Shown here: one piece after another, positions 6,399 through 11,622 of the stretch
How the letters are laid out: every line of letters starts with the position of its first letter
How positions within the stretch are numbered: position 1 is the first letter of the stretch
NCBI GenBank assembly: GCA_018814465.1
Contig: JAHIZR010000178.1
Location: 1-11,622 of the forward strand
From: a bacterium
Lineage (GTDB): Bacteria > Electryoneota > RPQS01
Length of the DNA: 11,622 bases
Reading direction: 5' to 3'
Position numbers and translations under genes: made by a program
The notes under the pieces: generated by a model
What the model was told of the DNA's origin: nothing
The model's database searches: none
Seen by the model: the letters and a program-made list of their open reading frames with translations, nothing else

Positions 6399-7274
6399 TT
6401 AGTCATGTTCGAGCAGATCAAGCAAGCGGTTAAGGTCTTCCGGACCGTAGTAGATAATTTCAACCGTGCCGCCGCGGCCTTTAGGTTTGATTTTTACTTT
6501 TGTGCCGAGTCGCCGCTGCAGCAAATCTTCGACCCGTGCGATTGCTTTGGCTTCGCTGCTGGAGATCGGAGCTTCGTCCTTTTGTGCCGCGGATGTTTTT
6601 TTTGATTTATGCTGTCGAGTGAGTTCCTCTGCGCCTCGAACTGAAACATTGCCGTTCACCATGAAGCGTTCAAATAGCTTAAGCTGTTCGCGCTCGGTTT
6701 CCAGAGACAGCAAGGCGCGGGCATGTCCCATCGTCAGTTTGTCGGCAATCAGCGCGCTTTGAATTTGCGCGGGGAGTTTCAGCAGGCGCAGCGTGTTCGC
6801 CACGTGCGCGCGGCTCACTCCCATTTTCTCGGCGATGGACTCCTGCGTCAGATTGTAGCGCTGCTGCAGGTTACGCAGGGCGGTAGCCAGTTCGATCGCG
6901 TTCAGATCCTTGCGCTGGACATTTTCCAGGATTGCCAGTTCCAGCATTTCCTCGCTGGACTCGACGATACGTACCTGCGCGGAAATGGATTCCAATCCTG
7001 CGGCGCGGCAGGCCCGCAGACGGCGTTCGCCCAGAATCAGTTCATAGCGCTCGCCGTTGGGGCGAACCACGACCGGCTGGAGCAATCCATGATTTTGAAT
7101 GGATTGTTTCAGTTCATCAATAGATGTCTCGTCGAACTCCTGACGAGGCTGGAAAGGATTCGGATCGATTAGCTGAATCGCAATTTGATTCACCGGCGCA
7201 TTGTCATCGGTAGTCAGGTCGGTCTCTGAAATCAGAGCGCGCAGTCCTTTTCCCAGCGCCTTGTGTGACTTCAT
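6399..7274 (-). CDS. parB: chromosome partitioning protein ParB (Spo0J)
   Basis: ParB is a CTP-dependent DNA clamp that loads at parS sites and works with ParA to segregate origins. The protein is 291 residues. The N terminus has the ALGKGLRALI motif (6-15) that stimulates ParA. It is followed by NPFQPR (39-44), the CTP-binding GERRLRA box (82-88) and ENVQRKDLN (117-125). A helix-turn-helix, LTQESIAEKMGVSRAHVANTL, spans about 142-162. After a linker (about 222-240), a C-terminal dimerisation domain ends in LNRLLDLLEHD. The ATG at 7274 overlaps the parA stop as ATGA, so the two are translationally coupled. A terminator follows. No parS site is visible in this window. Confidence 0.97.
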   Translation of the reverse strand: MKSHKALGKGLRALISETDLTTDDNAPVNQIAIQLIDPNPFQPRQEFDETSIDELKQSIQNHGLLQPVVVRPNGERYELILGERRLRACRAAGLESISAQVRIVESSEEMLELAILENVQRKDLNAIELATALRNLQQRYNLTQESIAEKMGVSRAHVANTLRLLKLPAQIQSALIADKLTMGHARALLSLETEREQLKLFERFMVNGNVSVRGAEELTRQHKSKKTSAAQKDEAPISSSEAKAIARVEDLLQRRLGTKVKIKPKGRGGTVEIIYYGPEDLNRLLDLLEHD

Positions 7275-8062
7275 GCAACGGCCTCACGGGAGGGGAGATT
7301 TTGGTGGGTCAAGAATTCTATGGTCAGGTCGCGATAGTTCTGTGAACCGCGCGACGAAGGATCATAAAGGTAAACAGGCTTGCCGAAGCTGGGCGCTTCC
7401 GACAGGCGGACATTGCGGGAGATCATGGTTTTATAGACGCGGCTTCCGAAGACTTCCGCGATTTCATCGGAAACCTGCTTGGTGAGATTCAGTCGTCCGT
7501 CGTACATCGTCAGTACAATGCCCTCGATTTCCAGATTCGGATTGATATGCGTCCGTACCAGCTTCACGGTTTTCATCAGATGAGCCAATCCTTCCAGAGC
7601 ATAGTACTCGCATTGCATTGGAACCAGAATCGAAGAGGACGCGGAAAGTGCATTTAGAGTCAGCAGTCCCAAAGATGGCGGACAATCAAGCACGATAAAA
7701 CGGAAGTCATCTTCAAGATCAAGCAGGGCTTCGGCCAGGATTCGTTCACGGGCGATCTTCGAGACCAGTTCAATCTCGGCTCCATGCAGGCGCGGATCGG
7801 ACGAAATCAAGTATAAGTTTTCAATTTCACAGCTACGAACGGTATTCTGCGCGGGCATATCATTGATCAGCAGATCGTAGACACCCGGCTGCTCCTCGCT
7901 CGGCGTAAAACCCAATCCGGCCGTGGCATTGGCCTGGGGATCCATGTCGATCACCAGGGTTTTATAGCCCTCGAGGGCCATACCCGCTCCGAGATGAACC
8001 GCGGTTGTGGTCTTGCCGACGCCGCCTTTCTGGTTCGCGATAGAGATGACTTTTCGATTCAT
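7271..8062 (-). CDS. parA: chromosome partitioning ATPase ParA (Soj)
   Basis: ParA is a Walker-type ATPase that binds DNA non-specifically as an ATP dimer and is released by ParB, which moves the chromosome origin. The protein is 263 residues, the size of chromosomal Soj, with no N-terminal helix-turn-helix as in large plasmid ParA. The deviant Walker A KGGVGKTT is at residues 12-19 with the signature lysine K12. The VIDMDPQAN switch region follows at 37-45, then Walker B in IVLDCPPSLGLL. The ATG at 8062 has no Shine-Dalgarno sequence but is only six bases from a TATATT -10 element, so a leaderless transcript is possible. It overlaps parB by four bases. Confidence 0.97.
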   Translation of the reverse strand: MNRKVISIANQKGGVGKTTTAVHLGAGMALEGYKTLVIDMDPQANATAGLGFTPSEEQPGVYDLLINDMPAQNTVRSCEIENLYLISSDPRLHGAEIELVSKIARERILAEALLDLEDDFRFIVLDCPPSLGLLTLNALSASSSILVPMQCEYYALEGLAHLMKTVKLVRTHINPNLEIEGIVLTMYDGRLNLTKQVSDEIAEVFGSRVYKTMISRNVRLSEAPSFGKPVYLYDPSSRGSQNYRDLTIEFLTHQNLPSREAVA

Positions 8063-8068
8063 ATTAAG

Positions 8069-8097
8069 AATATAGGGTAGCAGTTTGTTAAATGCAA
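8069..8097 (-). promoter_or_regulatory. candidate parAB promoter giving a leaderless transcript
   Basis: TATATT (8074-8069), identical to the -10 of the M23-atp promoter, lies six bases before the parA ATG, so transcription would begin at or within a base or two of the start codon. The matching -35 is weak: TTGCAT, 17 bases upstream, three of six matches. It falls in the 51-base gap after recG, which has no terminator-like hairpin. Confidence 0.45.
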
Positions 8098-8113
8098 TAA
8101 TGTATCAGAGTGA

Positions 8114-10213
8114 TTATCCGCCGGCCAGCAAACCTAATTTCGGCGCATGTTTTTCGTGAAATCTTGTTTTTAGTGAGGGATAGCTGTTCAAATCAGGATC
8201 GTTATCAACAATCGACAGCGCGCGTTCCCGCGCCCAAAGCAGCATATCCTCGTCTCGAACCGGGTCCGCATACCGAAGTTCGAACTCGCCGCTCTGCCGG
8301 GTTCCGAAGAATTCTCCGGCTCCCCGGATGCGCAGATCGTGTTCCGCAATCTCAAATCCATCATCGGTTTCCGCAATCACTTTAAGCCGCTCCTCAGCTT
8401 GTGGAGTCAACTTAGATCCCGGAAGGAGAATAAACCAGGCCTTTTGACCTTTGCGGCCGATTCGACCGCGCAGCTGATGCAAAGCGGCCAAACCGAATCG
8501 TTCGGGATTCTCGACAATCATGACTCCCGAATCGGGAACATCGACTCCGACTTCGACAACCGTTGTCGCAACTAAGACCGGAGTCGAACCGTCGCGAAAG
8601 GCCGTCAAAGCTGCATTTCTTTCCTCACTGCTCTGCCGGCCGTGAAGCAAGCCCACTCCCACTTCGCGCAACTCACCGCAGGTCACTCTTTTATAGTATT
8701 CCGTCGCGGCTTCGATATCGAGTTTTTCGGATTCCTCGACCAAGGGACAGACGATAAAGATGCGGTTGCCGCGCTGTGCTTCCTGCCGGACGAACTCGTA
8801 GATTTTCGCTCGATCCACACCACGCCGCACGGCTGTCTGAACTTGCCGCTTGCCGCCGGGGAGTTCCTTCAATTCCGAGACATCCAAATCGCCGAGTCCC
8901 GCCAGTCGCATCGTGCGCGGAATCGGTGTCGCCGACATAACCAAAAGATTCGGGTAGGCTCCCTTCGCGCTCAAGGCGGCGCGCTGTTCGACGCCGAAGC
9001 GATGCTGTTCGTCAATGATTACTAATCCCAACTTCGCGAATTGAACTTGTTCATTCAACACAGAATGCGTTCCGACCAGAATATCGCACCGTCCCGAGGC
9101 GACTGAATTGAGAATCTCGCGCCGTTCCGCCGTCTTCTGTTTGCCGCGCAGCAAACGCAACTGCAGATCCCCCGCTTCCGCGGGATTCAAGAGTGTTTGC
9201 GCATGCTGTTCGGACAGTAATTCGGTCGGAGCCATGAAGACTGTCTGAAATCCGGAATCAGCAGCCATCGCGGCAGCTAACAACGCCACAGTCGTCTTCC
9301 CCGTCCCCACTTCCCCGTGCAGCAGTCTTTGCATGGGAAACGAGCTTTCCAAATCGGTGCGAATTTCCGACAGGACTCGCTTCTGCCCATCCGTCAACTC
9401 AAACGGCAAAGCATCGAGAACCTTTCTGGTGATCGGGCCGATGGTTTCAAAGCTGGTTTTGGCTTGAACCGACCGATTCAGATGCCTGCGAACAGCAAAC
9501 AGCAGCTGCAGGAAGAAAAGTTCATCGTAGCGGACTCGTCTCCAGGCCGCCGCCAGATCTTCGTTTGAATCCGGGAAATGAATCTGATGGATGGAATCGC
9601 AGCGGTTGGAGGCTCTCACTCTTTGCAGATCTTCTTCGGGCAGATACTCGTCGAATTCGCTGCCCACGGCGTTTAGCGCTTCCCGCATGATCTTGCGCAG
9701 ATTGGCGCTGTTCAATCCGACTTTTCGGAATTCCATTGAGCCGGGATAGAGCGCGATGATTCTGCCGGTGTTGAACAATTCCCGGTCCCCGTCCTCACCC
9801 AACCGGTCGATGGCGGGATGAATAAATTCGCGCCCTCCCTTCTCGGAAAGTTTACCGGAAACCGCCACTGTTTCGCCCTCGACAAGCTGCATTTTCCAAT
9901 AGGCGACGCCCTGGAACCAGACACAGCGCAGAGCCGCGCTGCCGTCGTCGATACTTGCGATCAGAATAGTCCGCCCGCCGCGAATGCGCTGCTCGCGGGC
10001 AAAGACCACTTCACCGACGACAGTGGATTCATACTCGGAGATCAGGAGATCGCCGATTTTCTGAATGCGTGAGCGGTCCAGATAGCGGCGCGGGTAGAAC
10101 TCCAGTAATTGACCGAGGTTCAGAATTCCTGCATCCGCAAGCGTTCGCTGGCGGTGTTCTCCGATCATCCGCAGCGAATTGACCGGATCGTTCAGCCGGG
10201 AGGCCACAATCAA
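8114..10213 (-). CDS. recG: ATP-dependent DNA helicase RecG
   Basis: RecG is a double-strand DNA translocase that remodels stalled replication forks and Holliday junctions. Length is 699 residues, close to E. coli (693). The N-terminal wedge domain has an OB fold (about 60-135). Superfamily 2 motifs follow: Q-like FELTDGQ (271-277), Walker A GEVGTGKT (300-307), MAPTELLSEQH (327-337), DEQHRFG (401-407), SATPIPRTM (427-435), and motifs V-VI from VLVATTVVEVGVDVP to QLRGRIGR (580-587). The C terminus has the RecG-specific GAGEFFGTRQSG hairpin region (631-642). I chose the TTG at 10213 because AAGGAAG lies four bases upstream; a GTG two codons later is an alternative. It starts nine bases after the DUF4139 gene, suggesting cotranscription. 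Confidence 0.97.
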   Translation of the reverse strand: MIVASRLNDPVNSLRMIGEHRQRTLADAGILNLGQLLEFYPRRYLDRSRIQKIGDLLISEYESTVVGEVVFAREQRIRGGRTILIASIDDGSAALRCVWFQGVAYWKMQLVEGETVAVSGKLSEKGGREFIHPAIDRLGEDGDRELFNTGRIIALYPGSMEFRKVGLNSANLRKIMREALNAVGSEFDEYLPEEDLQRVRASNRCDSIHQIHFPDSNEDLAAAWRRVRYDELFFLQLLFAVRRHLNRSVQAKTSFETIGPITRKVLDALPFELTDGQKRVLSEIRTDLESSFPMQRLLHGEVGTGKTTVALLAAAMAADSGFQTVFMAPTELLSEQHAQTLLNPAEAGDLQLRLLRGKQKTAERREILNSVASGRCDILVGTHSVLNEQVQFAKLGLVIIDEQHRFGVEQRAALSAKGAYPNLLVMSATPIPRTMRLAGLGDLDVSELKELPGGKRQVQTAVRRGVDRAKIYEFVRQEAQRGNRIFIVCPLVEESEKLDIEAATEYYKRVTCGELREVGVGLLHGRQSSEERNAALTAFRDGSTPVLVATTVVEVGVDVPDSGVMIVENPERFGLAALHQLRGRIGRKGQKAWFILLPGSKLTPQAEERLKVIAETDDGFEIAEHDLRIRGAGEFFGTRQSGEFELRYADPVRDEDMLLWARERALSIVDNDPDLNSYPSLKTRFHEKHAPKLGLLAGG

Positions 10214-10222
10214 CGCGCTTCC

Positions 10223-11563
10223 TTACTGAGTACGAACCGTGTAGGTGAGGATGGTCTCCTTATCGGGCGCCACTGGTATCGTGAATTCAACTTTGCGTGA
10301 GGAAACTTTATCATAAGCATGAGATGACTGCAGGATTTCCCAATCTCCATACAAGTAATCGACCACAACAACTTCGACCGCTTCTTCCTTGTGGTTGCGG
10401 AGTTTCACCTCATAATCGCGCTCTGAAACACGATCCGTTATGCGCCGGTAGTTTTTCTCCAAACGTTCCACAGCAATATCGAACGCCTCGCCTGTGCGCA
10501 CACGGATTTTTTCATCCTTGGGAGTGTGCTCGACATTATCCTCGCCGATGAACTCCTCGCTGCCGTCCGTGTCTTCCTGATAAATGCGCACTCTTCCGGC
10601 CGGGATTGCCATGCCGAGTCCATTGGCCTTTTCATTCTTGAATTCGATCGAGACTCCCACTCGATCATTCTTGCGCCGCCAGTCGTATTCATAGATGCGC
10701 TTCGTATTAATGGTCGTAGTCGGGAAGAGGCTCACCTGTTTCGTCTGCTGATCGAGCAGATCCGTTGGTCGCTGCAGTGTGTAGAGATGATATTCGAAGA
10801 AGGATCTTTCCTCGAAACCCGAAGCGCCCGCGTCTTCCATCATTGGCGCTGCCCGCATGTATTGCGCTTTCAACTGTTGTTGAACCCGATTGACCTCACC
10901 GGCAATCAGCTTCAGTTTAGCGCTCTTGAATGAATTGCCGCAATTGTTGTTGACGGTTACCCAGGCGGATAAGTCCGCGGGATCGGATGGCTTCTCTCCA
11001 ATCACCAAAACATAGTCCGCGCGCCAGGACAAACCGCCGGTAAGGTAGGACACCTCGGTTTCGACATCTCCGGCTTTTTTACTGTCCACTAGCCAGCGCA
11101 GAGTCGGGCGGGTGATCAAGCCCTCCGGCAGTTCTGGATAACGGATTTCCGCAACAGCTTCCATGAGAATACTTCGCAGGGAGCCGTCCTTTTGCTTCAG
11201 AACAATATTCTTCCCGTCAGCAGTTAAGAGAGTACCGCTTGCTAGCTCCCCGCTTTCAGAAATAACATCGATATTATGATCGATGTATTTCTGAATCAGT
11301 TTTGACGACGATACCAGATCATAGTCGAAGTTCTGCTCCAGCATCGCCACCCCGGGAGCATTGAAATGAACGGAGGTAGCGTCAATCTGACCGGAAACAT
11401 CCTTGAACAGGATTTCATTCATACCAGACTTGAAACCGATGTTCCGGACATCCCGCACCAGCGCCAGGTCAGAATTATAAACTGTGATCGAAACAGTCGT
11501 TTCTGCAAAAATATTTGCGCATAGAACAAACAGCAGCGAAGCTTTAAGAAAGATTCTATTCAT
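10223..11563 (-). CDS. secreted DUF4139-type protein of unknown function
   Basis: Mature segments such as TVSITVYNSDLALVRDVRNI near the N terminus, TGGLSWRADYVLVI in the middle and EVVVVDYLYGDWEI near the C terminus match the general pattern of DUF4139 proteins: beta-rich, exported, of unknown biochemical role. It has 446 residues. Residues 1-20 form a Sec signal peptide (basic start, hydrophobic core, probable cut after NIFA). The cysteine in FVLC is preceded by Leu, so a lipobox is unlikely. I chose the ATG at 11563 because AGGAGGGG sits just upstream; a longer frame from a TTG at 11587 would spoil the signal peptide. Its stop codon overlaps the Shine-Dalgarno region of recG. The neighbours do not point to a function. 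Confidence 0.75.
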   Translation of the reverse strand: MNRIFLKASLLFVLCANIFAETTVSITVYNSDLALVRDVRNIGFKSGMNEILFKDVSGQIDATSVHFNAPGVAMLEQNFDYDLVSSSKLIQKYIDHNIDVISESGELASGTLLTADGKNIVLKQKDGSLRSILMEAVAEIRYPELPEGLITRPTLRWLVDSKKAGDVETEVSYLTGGLSWRADYVLVIGEKPSDPADLSAWVTVNNNCGNSFKSAKLKLIAGEVNRVQQQLKAQYMRAAPMMEDAGASGFEERSFFEYHLYTLQRPTDLLDQQTKQVSLFPTTTINTKRIYEYDWRRKNDRVGVSIEFKNEKANGLGMAIPAGRVRIYQEDTDGSEEFIGEDNVEHTPKDEKIRVRTGEAFDIAVERLEKNYRRITDRVSERDYEVKLRNHKEEAVEVVVVDYLYGDWEILQSSHAYDKVSSRKVEFTIPVAPDKETILTYTVRTQ

Positions 11564-11573
11564 GTCTCCCCTC

Positions 11574-11622
11574 CTACAGTGTTTCAATTTCCTTCAGGAA
11601 CAGTTTTACTTTTTCCAGAGCG
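11574..11622 (-). CDS. 3' end of an unidentified upstream gene
   Basis: The last 15 codons before a TAG at 11576-11574 read ALEKVKLFLKEIETL, which looks like the end of an amphipathic helix. The TAG is part of the TAGGAGGGGAG Shine-Dalgarno sequence of the next gene, a packing usual inside operons. Too little is present to name a family. It could also be a chance open stretch. Confidence 0.5.
   Translation of the reverse strand, partial: ALEKVKLFLKEIETL

Noticed and set aside
6801..6806. CACGTG hexamers here and at 4817-4822 as parS sites.
   Set aside because: The flanking bases do not form the required 16-bp palindrome, and both lie within coding sequence.

Overview
The window is a gene-dense stretch of a bacterial chromosome in which every gene I can support lies on the minus strand, so transcription runs from high to low coordinates. 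It contains housekeeping genes only. I see no RNA genes, mobile elements, CRISPR arrays or phage genes. Gene order, an F-type ATP synthase subunit a with a signal peptide and a periplasmic extension, and an M23 peptidase-bactofilin pair fused to the atp operon suggest a Gram-negative lineage near the FCB group or a neighbouring uncultured phylum. That placement is inference from layout and family features, not from a search.

In transcription order: (1) 11622-8114 holds the last 15 codons of an unidentified gene, a secreted DUF4139-type protein and the helicase RecG. The three are tightly packed, with Shine-Dalgarno sequences overlapping the preceding stop codons. (2) 8113-6328 holds parA (soj) and parB (spo0J), overlapping by ATGA. 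A promoter-like sequence so close to the parA ATG that the transcript may be leaderless precedes them, and a good intrinsic terminator follows. (3) 6302-5478 holds a SPOUT 23S rRNA 2'-O-methyltransferase of the RlmB/TrmH type. (4) 5441-1 is one long run driven by a near-consensus sigma70-type promoter (TTGACA, 17 bp, TATATT). It reads M23 peptidase, bactofilin, atpZ, a small AtpI-like membrane protein, atpB, atpE, atpF, atpH and atpA. atpA runs off the left edge after 378 codons, so atpG, atpD and atpC are not seen here.

The ATP synthase genes supply the membrane rotor and stator (a, c, b), the delta stalk subunit and the alpha catalytic-head subunit. AtpZ and the AtpI-like protein are accessory membrane proteins. 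The peptidase and bactofilin form a likely cell-shape module that shares the ATP synthase promoter. ParAB would act in chromosome segregation and RecG in fork rescue.

The most notable anomaly is in atpB: the reading frame is broken by one base at a run of six C (2874-2879) inside a GC-rich hairpin. A seventh C, or a -1 slip there, restores a normal 308-residue subunit a. Sequencing error, real mutation and frameshifting cannot be told apart from this sequence alone. I found no convincing novel defence or mobile system; the remaining points of interest are about operon architecture and gene expression signals.
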